A DNA stretch of 64,000 nt from NCBI RefSeq assembly GCF_024704365.1, contig NZ_JAJDFY010000001.1, positions 2,213,001-2,277,000 of the forward strand. The letters run 5' to 3'. Each line of letters opens with the position of its first letter. Position 1 is the first letter of the stretch. The position numbers were made by a program, and so were the translations under genes. Below, one piece after another: positions 49,198 through 61,743 of the stretch. Source of the stretch: Thermomonas sp. S9. Its GTDB lineage: Bacteria; Pseudomonadota; Gammaproteobacteria; Xanthomonadales; Xanthomonadaceae. The notes under the pieces were generated by a model. That model was not told the DNA's origin and made no database searches. It saw only the letters and a list, made by a program, of their open reading frames with translations.

Positions 49198-50135
49198 TCG
49201 ACCTCCGCGCGCACGCGCCGAACCCCGCGCCCCAGCCATTCCAGCGAGCGCCGGTCCTCGGCGCTGATCGGCAGCAGCCGCGCGGTGCCGAGGAAGCGGC
49301 GCAGGGCCTCGCCCGCCTCCGGGTCCTGCGCGGCCTCCTGCAGCACCTCGTTGAGGCGTGCCTCCACCGCCGGATCCAGCCCGGTGCGGGCCAGCATCAG
49401 CGCGCGCGGCACGTCCTCGGTGCGCCCGATCACGCGAAAGTCCTGGGCGAACGCGGGCGGCATCCGCGCCGGGTTCAGCCAGTCGAGATTGCTCAGCACG
49501 CCCGCGTCCACCAGGCGCTTGTGCACCCAGGTGGTGATGTTCAGCTCGGTGCGCGCGAACACGTAGCCCACCCGGTCCGGCGCCGGCTTGTCCATCGGCG
49601 ACAGCAGCAGCTCCAGCGACTGGCCCTGCGCCAGCAAGGTCGCCGCCGGCAGATAGTAGGCGCTGGTGGAATACGGGCTCTGGAAGGCGATGCTGTGCCC
49701 CACCAGCTCCTGCAGCGACTGGATCGGGCTGTCGCGGCGCACGAAGAACACGCTGTGGTAGCGCTGCGCGCCGTCGCGCTCGGTGATCAGGAAGGCATGC
49801 GCCACCCCGCGCTGCTCCAGCAGGGCGGCGTTGCCGGCGGTCTCGTTGATCCAGTCCACCCGCCCGCGCCGCAGATAGCTGGTCATCTGCTGCAGATCCT
49901 TCGCCATCAGGATGCGGCCGCTGCGGATGCCAACCGGAGCCATGCGCGGAATCACATAGTCCAGCAGCGGCTTGAGCTGGTCGTAGTGGGCCTTGGGGTC
50001 ATCGCTGACCCGGCCCAGCACCAGCACGCCGTCATCGCTTTCCGGGGCGACCGCCGGTGCTGCCATCGAAGGCAGACCGGCGGGCAGCAGGCAGCTCAGG
50101 CACAACAACGCGAACGCTGGCGCGAATCGGCGCAT
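49194..50135 (-). CDS. PhnD-like periplasmic phosphate/phosphonate-binding protein
   Basis: 313 residues with a signal peptide (APAFALLCLSCLLPAGLPSMA) and a type 2 periplasmic binding fold: PLLDYVIPRMAPVGIRSGRILMAKDLQQM, RRGRVDWINETAGNAALL, HSVFFVRRDSPIQSLQELVG. No ABC permease or ATPase is present; instead it is translationally coupled to the GGDEF-EAL gene, so a sensing role is more likely than uptake. In the sequence as given it is in frame with the upstream trmJ; its own ATG at 50135 has GGGGGA upstream and a complete signal peptide, so I keep it separate. Confidence 0.8.
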   Translation of the reverse strand: MRRFAPAFALLCLSCLLPAGLPSMAAPAVAPESDDGVLVLGRVSDDPKAHYDQLKPLLDYVIPRMAPVGIRSGRILMAKDLQQMTSYLRRGRVDWINETAGNAALLEQRGVAHAFLITERDGAQRYHSVFFVRRDSPIQSLQELVGHSIAFQSPYSTSAYYLPAATLLAQGQSLELLLSPMDKPAPDRVGYVFARTELNITTWVHKRLVDAGVLSNLDWLNPARMPPAFAQDFRVIGRTEDVPRALMLARTGLDPAVEARLNEVLQEAAQDPEAGEALRRFLGTARLLPISAEDRRSLEWLGRGVRRVRAEVE

Positions 50136-50175
50136 GGCGTGCGGCTGTCCCCCTGGCGTTCGGATGGCGATCAGG

Positions 50176-50972
50176 CTACCCGATTTTGCGCCGCCCGCGG
50201 ACTGTCCGGCCAGGCGCGCCATGCGCTGGGCATCGGCCAGCACCCCGCGCAGCAGGCGCACCTCGGCGCTATCCAGATTCGCGCGCAGGAACAGCCGGCG
50301 CAGCTTGCGCATCGCCGATTCCGGAGCGCGGCCTTTGTGGAAATCGATCTGGTCCAGGGTCTGCTCGAGCTGGCCGAAAAACCCCTCCAACTCGGCATGC
50401 GAAGCCGCCCCTTCCGAGGGTGGCGGCGTGCGCGCCTCGCCCGCGGGCAATCTGCTGTCCCCCAACATGGCGCAGCGCAGCTCGTAGCTCAGCACCTGCA
50501 CCGCCGCCGCCAGATTCAGCGAGGGGAAGGCCGGATCCGAGGGGATGTGGATCGCGGCGTGGCACAGCTGCAGTTCCTCGTTGTCCAGCCCGGTGCGCTC
50601 GCGTCCGAACACCAGCGCCACCGGCCCGCTGGCGGTGGCCGCCACGGCGCGGGTCGCGGCTTCGCGCGGATGCAGCGGCTCCAGCTGCACGCGCCGGCTA
50701 CGCGCGGTGGCGCCCAGCACCCAGCGGCAGTCGGACACCGCCTCGGCCAGGCTGGCGAACACCGGCGCGGACGCGACCAGATCATCGGCACCTGCCGCCA
50801 TGGCCTGGGTGTCGCGGTCGGGCGCCTTTTCCGGTGCCACCAGCACCAGCTGCGACAGGCCCATGGCCTTCATCGCGCGCGCCGCGGAGCCGATGTTGCC
50901 GGGATGCTGGGTGCCGACCAGCACGATGCGCAGGCGACGCGCGGCTTCGTTTAGTGTCGATGTTGCATTCAT
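50176..50972 (-). CDS. trmJ: tRNA (cytidine/uridine-32-2'-O)-methyltransferase TrmJ
   Basis: SPOUT methyltransferase for position 32 of tRNA, about 265 residues. [21 protein letters not shown] at the start, [15 protein letters not shown] near residue 115, and [23 protein letters not shown] complete the SAM-binding knot; a helical C-terminal extension follows. As given there is no stop and the frame runs into the PhnD-like gene. One more base in the TTTT run at 50184-50187 would give AKIG and a TAG stop at 50176. Diverges from suhB. Confidence 0.93.
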
Positions 50973-51065
50973 GCGCGAATGGTAAACTGCGCGGCCCCGA
51001 CCCTGCGCCGGGACTGTTCTTTGCCGCCGCCGCCCCTTCCCTCACATCCGTCGAGGCGTCTTGCC

Positions 51066-51887
51066 ATGCAAAAACCTGCCGTCAACGTCATGGTCAAGGC
51101 GGCCCGCGCGGCCGGCGGCGTGCTCCTGCGCAACATGAACCGGCTCGATGCGATCAACGTGATCGAGAAGGACCGCCTGGACTACGCCAGCGAAGTGGAC
51201 GAGCAGGCCGAGCAGGCCGCGGTCAAGGAACTGCGCCGCGCCTATCCGGATGCCGGGTTTCTGGGCGAGGAAAGCGGCGGCCACGGCGGCCGGGGCGGCG
51301 CGCTGTTCGTGATCGACCCGCTCGACGGCACCAGCAACTACCTGCACGGACTGCCGCACTGGTGCGTCTCGATCGCGCTGGTCGAGCACGGCGAGCCGCA
51401 GCACGCGGTGGTGTTCGACCCGCTGCGCAACGAACTGTTCACCGCCAGCCGCGGCAGCGGCGCGGTACTCAACGACCGCCGCATCCGCGTTTCCGAGCGC
51501 AAGGATCTGTCCGGCGCACTGCTGGCCACCGGCTTTCCGCCGCGCGAGCGCGAGCGCGCGCCGGCGCAGCTGGAATGCGTGCGCGAACTGCTGCGCAGCA
51601 TCGAGGACATCCGCCGCACCGGCTCGGCCGCGCTGGATCTGGCCTATGTCGCCTGCGGCCGCTTCGACGGCTATTTCGAATCCGGGGTGAAGCCGTGGGA
51701 CATCGCCGCCGGGGTGCTGCTGGTGCGCGAGGCCGGCGGCCGCGTGTGCGACTTCCGCGGCGCCCAGACCGGCCCGCTGGACAGCCGCGGCCTCCACGGT
51801 CGCGCGCTACTGGCCGGCAACCAGAAGCTCAGCGCGGAGCTGCAGAAGGCCATCGTGCAGTCCGGCTACGCCGCCGCGGTCGGCTGA
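51066..51887 (+). CDS. suhB: Inositol-1-monophosphatase SuhB
   Basis: Mg2+-dependent phosphatase of 273 residues that in enterobacteria also joins the rRNA antitermination complex. Metal motifs: FLGEESGG near residue 68, [16 protein letters not shown] near 84, and [17 protein letters not shown] near 212. Start ATG 51066 ([14 protein letters not shown]). A strong bidirectional terminator lies downstream. Confidence 0.95.
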   Translation: MQKPAVNVMVKAARAAGGVLLRNMNRLDAINVIEKDRLDYASEVDEQAEQAAVKELRRAYPDAGFLGEESGGHGGRGGALFVIDPLDGTSNYLHGLPHWCVSIALVEHGEPQHAVVFDPLRNELFTASRGSGAVLNDRRIRVSERKDLSGALLATGFPPRERERAPAQLECVRELLRSIEDIRRTGSAALDLAYVACGRFDGYFESGVKPWDIAAGVLLVREAGGRVCDFRGAQTGPLDSRGLHGRALLAGNQKLSAELQKAIVQSGYAAAVG

Positions 51888-51933
51888 GCGCCACGCCACC
51901 CCGCTACCGGCCCCGTCGCCGGGGCGTGCACGC

Positions 51934-51960
51934 AAAAGGCCGCGCACTGCGCGGCCTTTT
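51934..51960. terminator. Bidirectional intrinsic terminator between suhB and secF
   Basis: AAAAGGCCGCGC-ACT-GCGCGGCCTTTT, perfect 12-bp stem with A run on one side and T run on the other. It serves the convergent suhB and secD-secF transcripts. Confidence 0.9.
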
Positions 51961-51990
51961 GGGTTGCGTGCCTGCGACGGGCCGCCGCGG

Positions 51991-52959
51991 TCAGGGCCGG
52001 CGCGCCAGCTCGGCGTGGTCCTTGGCCTTCGGCATCAGGTCCTGCTTGGAGACCTTGAACGGGCCGATGGTCAGCATCGGCACCGCCACGATCACCGAGG
52101 AGACCACCACGATCACCGCACCGATCATGTGGGTCTCGGCCAGCCCCTGCATCGAGCTGCCGCCGTACAGGTACAGCGCCAGCGCCGACAGGAAGAACAT
52201 CACCGCGGTGATGACTGTGCGCGACAGGGTCTGGTTGATCGAGCGGTTCAGCACTTCCAGCGGCTCCACCCGCAGGCTGCGGAAGTTCTCGCGCACGCGG
52301 TCGAACACCACGATGATGTCGTTGATCGCAAAGCCCATCACCGACAGCAGGCCGGCCAGCACGGTCAGGTCGAACTCGCGGCCCACCAGCGACATGTAGG
52401 CAATGGTGAGAATCAGGTCGAAGAACGCAGTGATGCTGGCCACCATCGCGAACTTGAACTCGAAGCGCGCGGCGATGTACACCAGGAACCCGACCAGCAT
52501 GAAGAGGGTCGCATACACGCCATTCATGGCCAGGTCGCGGCCGACCTGCGGACCGACGAACTCGCCCGGCTGCACGGTGGCGGGATTCTCCGGCGTGTTG
52601 ACCGCGGCCAGCACCTGGTCGGCAATCTTCTGCGCGGCGTCGGCGGCGTTGTTGTGCTCGGCGTCCGGTTGCAGGCGCACCATCACGTCGCTGCCGCCAC
52701 CCACGGTCTGCACCTGGGCGTTATGCAGGCCCGCCGCGGACAGGCGCGCGCGCACCTGCTCCACATCCACCGGATGCGCGAAATGGGTGCGCACCATGGT
52801 GCCGCCGGTGAACTCCAGCGCGTAGTTGAAGCCCTTCAGGCCGATGATGGCGACCGAGGCAACCAGCAGCACCAGCATCAGCGCCAGCACCGGATGGCGG
52901 TGGCGCATGAAATCGATCTTGGTGTCGTTCGGGACGATGTGCAGCGGAAACAGTTTCAT
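51991..52959 (-). CDS. secF: Protein translocase subunit SecF
   Basis: Partner of SecD in proton-driven late protein export. 322 residues with six membrane helices; the family motif ALEFTGGTMVR near residue 47, a periplasmic domain, and VVFDRVRENFR near 240. It follows secD by 20 bases and ends the queA-tgt-yajC-secDF unit. Confidence 0.97.
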   Translation of the reverse strand: MKLFPLHIVPNDTKIDFMRHRHPVLALMLVLLVASVAIIGLKGFNYALEFTGGTMVRTHFAHPVDVEQVRARLSAAGLHNAQVQTVGGGSDVMVRLQPDAEHNNAADAAQKIADQVLAAVNTPENPATVQPGEFVGPQVGRDLAMNGVYATLFMLVGFLVYIAARFEFKFAMVASITAFFDLILTIAYMSLVGREFDLTVLAGLLSVMGFAINDIIVVFDRVRENFRSLRVEPLEVLNRSINQTLSRTVITAVMFFLSALALYLYGGSSMQGLAETHMIGAVIVVVSSVIVAVPMLTIGPFKVSKQDLMPKAKDHAELARRP

Positions 52960-52979
52960 GGATGGATTCTCTCTTCCCG

Positions 52980-54821
52980 TCAGATCGCCACGGACTGCAG
53001 CTTCTTGCGGCGGCCGTAGATCAGGGTGGCCAGCGCGCGCGACACGGTGATCGCGGTGAACATCGAGGCGAAGATGCCGATGATCATGGTCAGCGCGAAG
53101 CCCTTCAGCGGGCCGGTACCGAACGCGTACAGCGCGATGCCCACGATCAGGCCGGTCAGGTTGGCGTCCATGATGGTGTGCGAGGCGCGGTCGTAGCCCA
53201 TCGCAATCGCGGCCTTCGGCGGGATCCCAAGTCGCAGTTCCTCGCGGATGCGCTCGTTGATCAGCACGTTGGCGTCCACCGACAGGCCGACCGACAGCGC
53301 CAGGCCGGCGAAACCCGGCAGGGTCATGGTGGCACCGAACTTCGACATCACCGCGACCACGATCACCAGGTTGAACAGCAGCGCGACCGATGTGATCAGG
53401 CCGAACATGCGGTAATAGATGCCGAAGAACACCAGGGTGAACAGGAACGAGAACACCACCGCCTTGATGCCGCGGGCCACGTTCTCCGCGCCCAGGCTGG
53501 GGCCGATCACGTATTCCTCGACGAAGTCCATCGGTGCCGCCAGCGAGCCGGCGCGCAGCAGCTTGGACAGGTTCTCGGCCTCGGTGCGCTCCAGGCCGGT
53601 GGTCTGGAACTGCTTGCCGAACACGCCCTGGATATTGGCCACGGAGATCACTTCCTCCTTGACCTTGAAGCTGCGCACTTCCTTGCCGTCCACCATCGTG
53701 ACCTGCGGGATGCGCTCGGTGTACACCACCGCCATCGGCTTGCCGACGTTGGCACTGGTGAAGTCGAACATGCGCTGGCCGCCGACGCCGTTGAGGGTGA
53801 CGCTGACCGCCGGCATGCCGTTCTGGTCGGTGGACACGGTGGCCGCCACCATCTGGTCACCGGTGGCGATCACGCGCTTGTTGAGCAGGATCGGGCGCCC
53901 GGCGCGGTCGCGGTAGAGCTTGGCCTCGGGCGGGATGCGGCCGGTATCGGCGGCTTCCTGCGCATTGCCTTCCACCACCGCGCGGTATTCCAGGGTAGCG
54001 GTGGCGCCGATCATGCGCTTGGCCTCGGCGGTGTCCTGCACGCCGGGCAGCTCGACCACGATGCGGTCGTCGCCCTGGCGCTGGATGATCGGCTCGGCCA
54101 CGCCCAGTTCGTTGACGCGGTTGCGCAGGGTGGTCAGGTTCTGCTCGATCGCGCTGGAGGCGATCTGCTGCATCTCGGCCTGCGGCACGCCGACCACGAT
54201 CCCGCCGGGATCGCTGGAATAGGTCAGGGTCGGCTGCGCCTTCACCAGCGCGGCGCGCGCCTTGGCGGCGTCCTCGGGGTTGGCCAGCACCACGCGCAGC
54301 GAATCGTTGCCGCTGCGCTCCACCGAGCGGTAGGCCACGCGGGCGTCGCGCAGGGTGGTGCGGATGTCGTCGGCGAACGCGTCGAAGCGCTTGTCGATCG
54401 CCGCCTTCTTGTCCACCTGCAGCGCGAAGTGCACGCCGCCCACCAGGTCCAGGCCCAGCACCATTGGATGCCCACCCAGGCGGCTGAGCCAGGCCGGCAC
54501 CGTGGAGGCCAGGTTCAGCGCCACCGTATAGCCGTCGCCCACCTGCTCGCGGATCGCGTTGTTGGCGACGCTCTGGTCGCTGAGCGAGTTCAGGCGCACT
54601 ACCAGGTTGTCGCCCTCCTTCGCGATCGCCTTCGGCGTCACCTTGGCGTTGGCCAGGATCTGCACCACCTTCGCCTTCAGGGCGTCGTCGATCTGCGCAC
54701 CGCGGTTGGCGGTGATCTGCACGGACGGGTCCTTCTGGTAGATGTTGGGCAGCGCGTACAGCACGCTCAGCGCCAGCACCAGGAGGATGACGAAGTACTT
54801 CCAACGCGGGAATTCAAGCAT
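52980..54821 (-). CDS. secD: Protein translocase subunit SecD
   Basis: 613 residues: N-terminal helix (RWKYFVILLVLALSVLYALP), GLDLVGGVHFALQV near 115, two periplasmic subdomains with RIVVELPGVQDT, and five C-terminal helices with VGLSVDANVLINERIREELR, the conserved helix-4 segment. Length and motifs are complete. Confidence 0.97.
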   Translation of the reverse strand: MLEFPRWKYFVILLVLALSVLYALPNIYQKDPSVQITANRGAQIDDALKAKVVQILANAKVTPKAIAKEGDNLVVRLNSLSDQSVANNAIREQVGDGYTVALNLASTVPAWLSRLGGHPMVLGLDLVGGVHFALQVDKKAAIDKRFDAFADDIRTTLRDARVAYRSVERSGNDSLRVVLANPEDAAKARAALVKAQPTLTYSSDPGGIVVGVPQAEMQQIASSAIEQNLTTLRNRVNELGVAEPIIQRQGDDRIVVELPGVQDTAEAKRMIGATATLEYRAVVEGNAQEAADTGRIPPEAKLYRDRAGRPILLNKRVIATGDQMVAATVSTDQNGMPAVSVTLNGVGGQRMFDFTSANVGKPMAVVYTERIPQVTMVDGKEVRSFKVKEEVISVANIQGVFGKQFQTTGLERTEAENLSKLLRAGSLAAPMDFVEEYVIGPSLGAENVARGIKAVVFSFLFTLVFFGIYYRMFGLITSVALLFNLVIVVAVMSKFGATMTLPGFAGLALSVGLSVDANVLINERIREELRLGIPPKAAIAMGYDRASHTIMDANLTGLIVGIALYAFGTGPLKGFALTMIIGIFASMFTAITVSRALATLIYGRRKKLQSVAI

Positions 54822-54882
54822 TGCTCAGATCCTGCTCGACGCCGGCGGGGCGCCGGGTCTGGACGGACGGGAGGATGGCGGC

Positions 54883-55241
54883 TCAGGCCGACTTCAGCGT
54901 GCCCTTGGGCAGCACGCTGGCGATCGCGCCGCGCTGCACGCGCAGCTCGACGCCGCTGGCGACCTCGATGGTGACGAACACCTCGCCGATGGCGACTACG
55001 CTGCCGGCGATGCCGCCGTTGGTGATCACCTCGTCGCCCTTGGCCAGCTTGTCCAGCATCGCCTTGTGCTCCTTCTGCCGCTTCATCTGCGGGCGGATCA
55101 TCAGGAAGTACATGATCACGATCAGCACGATCGGGAACAGCAGGGTGGACAGCAACCCGCCCTGCGCGGGGCGGCGCCGCCGGCGGCCTGGGCATGGGCG
55201 GCGGGGATGATCAGGTCGAGCAGGGTATCGAGCGGGTTCAT
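54883..55241 (-). CDS. yajC: Preprotein translocase subunit YajC, frameshifted
   Basis: Small accessory subunit of the SecDF complex, 119 residues after repair. One membrane helix with LLSTLLFPIVLIVIMYFLMIRPQ (key part FPIVLIVIMYFLMIRP), then KEHKAMLDKLAKGDEVITNGGIAG. One base is missing from the GGGG run at 55168-55171; a fifth restores AAGGAAPAQGGLLST between the natural start at 55241 and the rest. As given, only a shortened form could start internally. Confidence 0.92.
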
Positions 55242-55358
55242 CGGGAATCCGTGTCAGCGAAAACGAAGGGGTATGGCCAGCGGCTGGGGCGAGGCCAGCG
55301 GGGGATTATGCCACGACTGCCGCGCCCGCCCCGGCGCACGCGGCGGCCGGCCGCAGCC

Positions 55359-57523
<2,165 letters not shown>

Positions 57524-57602
57524 GGGCGTGCGGAGGCGGTTTTGAACCGCGCATTGTAGGGCGGCCCCGCGGGCGCTGCCCGCCACCTTGCATCTGGAAG
57601 TC

Positions 57603-58034
57603 TCAGCGCTCGAACTTGGTCGAGAGGATGATCGAGGTATTGGTGCGCTCCACCCCGTCGATCGCACCGATGCGGTCGGTCAGCACGTCCATCTCGCCCA
57701 CGGTGGCGGTGACCGCCAGCGCGATCAGGTCGTTGTCGCCGCTGATCGAATACAACACCCGCACCTCGTGCATGCCCTGCAGCGCCTTCACCACCGCCGC
57801 CATCTGCTTCGGGCGCAGGGTGATGAGGATGTGCGCGCGGATGCGGTTGCGCTCCAGTTCGTCGTCGATGCGCACGGTGTAGCCGCGGATCACCCCCTGC
57901 TGCTCCAGGCGGGCGATCCGGTTCTGCACGGTGGTGCGCGACAGCCCCAGGCGGCGGGCGATGTCGGCGGTGGCGGCGCGGGCGTCCTCGCGGAGCAGGG
58001 ACAGCAGCTGTTCGTCGGCGGCGGAGATTCGCAT
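57603..58034 (-). CDS. Lrp/AsnC-family transcriptional regulator
   Basis: 143-residue regulator: N-terminal helix-turn-helix ([43 protein letters not shown]) and a RAM effector domain ([36 protein letters not shown]). It diverges from a class III aminotransferase 140 bases away, a common pairing in which the regulator senses the amino acid. Start 58034 ([11 protein letters not shown]) fits family length; an ATG at 58076 is also in frame. Confidence 0.9.
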   Translation of the reverse strand: MRISAADEQLLSLLREDARAATADIARRLGLSRTTVQNRIARLEQQGVIRGYTVRIDDELERNRIRAHILITLRPKQMAAVVKALQGMHEVRVLYSISGDNDLIALAVTATVGEMDVLTDRIGAIDGVERTNTSIILSTKFER

Positions 58035-58053
58035 ATCGACGAAGCATAACGTC

Positions 58054-58105
58054 GATTCGCCCAAAATGCTCGTCATTCAAGGCGAATCCACCCTACCGAA
58101 TGACG
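58054..58105. promoter_or_regulatory. Two interleaved inverted repeats, likely Lrp-family operator
   Basis: GATTCGCC (58054-58061) pairs with GGCGAATC (58081-58088) and CGTCATTC (58071-58078) pairs with GAATGACG (58098-58105); both have 19-base spacers and their centres are 17 bases apart. They fill the gap between the regulator and aminotransferase, as expected for a multimeric Lrp-type site. Confidence 0.6.
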
Positions 58106-58174
58106 GGCATCCCCGGATAATGAAGCTTTGGCCGGCCGCCGCCCGCGGCCATGGCCCCAGACGGGAGACGCACC

Positions 58175-59683
58175 ATGAGCCTGATCGACACCCTCGCCCC
58201 GCTGCGCGCCCACGGCGGCCTGCGCACCACCGGGCTGGACGATGCCACCGTGCTCGCCTTCGCCGCGCGCGATCCGCAGCTGGGCGAGGCCATCGCCGCC
58301 GCCGCCGCGGAATACGCCAGCGTGCGTGCCGAGTTCCCCGATCTGCTGAAGCTGGACGAGGACGCCCAGCGCGCCAAGGTGCAGGAAGGCTTCGTCAACT
58401 TCTACTCGCAGGACAACGCCAACCCCTACGTGGCGCTGGCCGCGCGCGGCCCGTGGATCGTCACCCTGAAGGGCGCGGTGCTGTACGACACTGGCGGCTA
58501 CGGCATGCTCGGCCTCGGCCACGCGCCGGCGGCGGTGCTGGAGGCGATGGCGCGGCCGCAGGCGATGGCCAACATCATGACCCCGCACGTGGCGCAGCTG
58601 CGCTTCTCCAACGCCATGCGCCGCGAGATCGGGCAAACGCGCGCTTCCAAGGATGGCGGCGGCTGCCCGTACGCGGCCTTCATGTGCCTGAACTCCGGTT
58701 CGGAATCGGTGTCGCTGGCGGCCCGCATCGTGGATGCCAACGCCAAGCTCATGACCGACCCCGGCGCCCGCCACGCCGGCAAGACCATCAAGCGGCTGGT
58801 GGTGAAGGGCGCCTTCCACGGCCGCACCGAGCGCCCGGCGCTGTATTCCGACTCCACCCGCAAGACCTACCTGCAGCACCTGGCCAGCTTCCGCGGCGAG
58901 GATTCGGTGATCGCGGTGCCGCCGTACGACATCGACGCCCTGCGCAAGGTGTTCGCCGAGGCCGATGCCCACGGCTGGTTCATCGAGGCGATGTTCCTGG
59001 AGCCGGTGATGGGCGAAGGCGACCCCGGCCGCAGCGTGCCGGTGGGCTTCTACAACGCCGCGCGCGCCCTCACCCGCGCCCACGGCAGCCTGCTGTTGGT
59101 GGATTCGATCCAGGCCGGCCTGCGCGCCACCGGCTACCTGTCGATCGTGGACTACCCCGGCTTCGAGGGCATCGAAGCGCCGGACATGGAGACCTACTCC
59201 AAGGCGCTCAACGCCGGCCAGTACCCGCTGTCGGTGCTGGCCGTCACCGAGCACGCCGCCGGCCTCTACCAGCGCGGCCTGTACGGCAACACCATGACCG
59301 CCAACCCGCGCGCGCTGGAGGTGGCCTGCACCGTACTGGCGCAGCTCACCCCCGCCCTGCGCGAGAACATCCGCGCCCGCGGCCAGCAGGCCCTGGCCCT
59401 GCTGGAGGCGCTGAAGGCCGAGCTGGGCGGACCGATCACCAAGGTGCAGGGCACCGGGCTGCTGTTCTCCTGCGAACTCACCCGCGAGTTCAAGGGCTAC
59501 GGCACCGGCTCCACCGAGGAATGGCTGCGCGAGCACGGCATCGGCGTGATCCACGGCGGCGAGAACTCGCTGCGCTTCACCCCGCACTTCGCGATCAGCG
59601 AGGACGAGCTGAAGCTGGTGGTGGCGATGGTCAAGCGCGCCATCCTGGAAGGCCCGCGCGTGGCGCAGGCCGCCGCGGCCTGA
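58175..59683 (+). CDS. Class III PLP-dependent aminotransferase
   Basis: 502 residues of the ornithine/lysine-aminotransferase-like fold. [15 protein letters not shown] near 178 binds the cofactor phosphate, [15 protein letters not shown] follows, the acidic cofactor residue lies in [15 protein letters not shown] near 310, and the PLP lysine is in [15 protein letters not shown] near 345. Substrate is not evident. Start 58175 has GGGAGA upstream. Divergent Lrp-family gene and shared operator suggest amino-acid-responsive control. A strong terminator follows. Confidence 0.88.
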   Translation: MSLIDTLAPLRAHGGLRTTGLDDATVLAFAARDPQLGEAIAAAAAEYASVRAEFPDLLKLDEDAQRAKVQEGFVNFYSQDNANPYVALAARGPWIVTLKGAVLYDTGGYGMLGLGHAPAAVLEAMARPQAMANIMTPHVAQLRFSNAMRREIGQTRASKDGGGCPYAAFMCLNSGSESVSLAARIVDANAKLMTDPGARHAGKTIKRLVVKGAFHGRTERPALYSDSTRKTYLQHLASFRGEDSVIAVPPYDIDALRKVFAEADAHGWFIEAMFLEPVMGEGDPGRSVPVGFYNAARALTRAHGSLLLVDSIQAGLRATGYLSIVDYPGFEGIEAPDMETYSKALNAGQYPLSVLAVTEHAAGLYQRGLYGNTMTANPRALEVACTVLAQLTPALRENIRARGQQALALLEALKAELGGPITKVQGTGLLFSCELTREFKGYGTGSTEEWLREHGIGVIHGGENSLRFTPHFAISEDELKLVVAMVKRAILEGPRVAQAAAA

Positions 59684-59711
59684 CGCGCCCGTCCCTGCGC
59701 ACTGCCCTTGC

Positions 59712-59743
59712 GGGGCGGCCTGAAGGCCGCCCCGTCTGTTTTT
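59712..59743 (+). terminator. Intrinsic terminator after the aminotransferase
   Basis: GGGGCGGCC-TGAA-GGCCGCCCC followed by GTCTGTTTTT: 9-bp perfect stem with a clear T tract on the plus strand. Confidence 0.9.
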
Positions 59744-59772
59744 GCACGGGCCGTCTCGGCTACGCTGGCGGC

Positions 59773-60405
59773 ATGAACACCGTCGTCGTCGATCATCCGC
59801 TGGTCCGCCACAAGCTCGGCAAGCTGCGCGACATCCGCACCGATCCGGTTCACTTCCGCCAGCTGGCCGGCGAGATCGCCGGGCTGCTGGCGTTCGAGGC
59901 CACCCGCGACCTGCCCGCCGAGCAGGTGACGGTGCAGACCTGGGCCGGCCCGCTGCAGGTGGAGCACGTGCGCGGCGATCATCTGACCCTGGTGCCGATC
60001 CTGCGCGCCGGCCTCGGCTTCCTGCCCGGCGTGCAGGCGCTGCTGCCGGCCGCCCCGGTGAGCGTGGTCGGCCTGCGCCGCAACGAGACCACCCACCGCC
60101 CGGAAGGCTATTACCAGCGCCTGGCCGACCGCATGCACGAACGCACCGCGCTGCTGATCGACCCGATGCTGGCCACTGGCGGCAGCGCGATCGCCGCCAT
60201 CCAGCTGCTGAAGGACGCGGGCTGCCGGCGGATCAAGGCGATCTTCCTGGTCGCCGCGCCGGAAGGCCTGCACGCGCTGGAAACCGCCCATCCCGAGATC
60301 GAGGTGTACGTCGCCGCGATCGATGAGCGCCTGGACGAGAACGCCTACATCCGCCCCGGGCTCGGCGACGCCGGCGACCGCCTGTTCGGCACGCCGGTGG
60401 ATTGA
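59773..60405 (+). CDS. upp: Uracil phosphoribosyltransferase
   Basis: Salvages uracil to UMP. 210 residues: [19 protein letters not shown] at the start, [12 protein letters not shown] near 75, the PRPP loop [17 protein letters not shown] near 128-143, and the C-terminal uracil loop [13 protein letters not shown]. It stands alone, with its own promoter expected in the gap after the terminator. Confidence 0.96.
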   Translation: MNTVVVDHPLVRHKLGKLRDIRTDPVHFRQLAGEIAGLLAFEATRDLPAEQVTVQTWAGPLQVEHVRGDHLTLVPILRAGLGFLPGVQALLPAAPVSVVGLRRNETTHRPEGYYQRLADRMHERTALLIDPMLATGGSAIAAIQLLKDAGCRRIKAIFLVAAPEGLHALETAHPEIEVYVAAIDERLDENAYIRPGLGDAGDRLFGTPVD

Positions 60406-60412
60406 GCCAGGA

Positions 60413-60799
60413 TCACACCAGCGCCAGCCACACCCCGGCGAGGGCCATCAGCAGCAGGACCAGCCAGGTCAGGGCCGTGCCCCAGAAGCGGCCGAACGAA
60501 TAGCCGCCGGTGCGCGACAGGCCCGCCGCGTGCAACGCGCGCGCCAGCAGCAGCGCGCCGCCCAGGCCCCACAGCCACGGCGCGGGCAGGCCGGAAAGCT
60601 CCAGCAGCGCGAGCAGCAGCAGGGCGACCGGCACGTGCTCGACGAAGTTGGCGTGCACCCGGATACGGCGCAGCAGTTCGGGATCGCCGCCATCGCCGAG
60701 ACCGATCTTGCGCGCGTGGCGAATCTGCGAGATGCGCGCCAAGAGCACCAGCATCAGCAGCACGTGCAGGGCGGTGATGAGCAGGGTGATCTTCGGCAT
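60413..60799 (-). CDS. MAPEG-family membrane protein
   Basis: 128-residue inner-membrane protein with four helices of the MAPEG (microsomal glutathione transferase-like) family: RHARKIGLGDGGDPELLRRIRVHANFVEHVPVALLLL holds the family signature (key part RVHANFVEHVP). Bacterial members have unclear substrates. Start 60799 has GAGGAG. It follows the metallo-beta-lactamase-fold gene by 11 bases and converges on upp. Confidence 0.85.
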   Translation of the reverse strand: MPKITLLITALHVLLMLVLLARISQIRHARKIGLGDGGDPELLRRIRVHANFVEHVPVALLLLALLELSGLPAPWLWGLGGALLLARALHAAGLSRTGGYSFGRFWGTALTWLVLLLMALAGVWLALV

Positions 60800-60810
60800 C
60801 GCAAGGCTCC

Positions 60811-61701
<891 letters not shown>

Positions 61702-61743
61702 GGAAATGCCTCCTGCGCAGTGACGTGGAGATACGCGCACCGG

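Noticed and set aside
49194-50972. A real TrmJ-PhnD fusion protein
   Set aside because: The second part has its own signal peptide and start with a ribosome site, and a one-base change in a T run gives a stop at the expected end of TrmJ.
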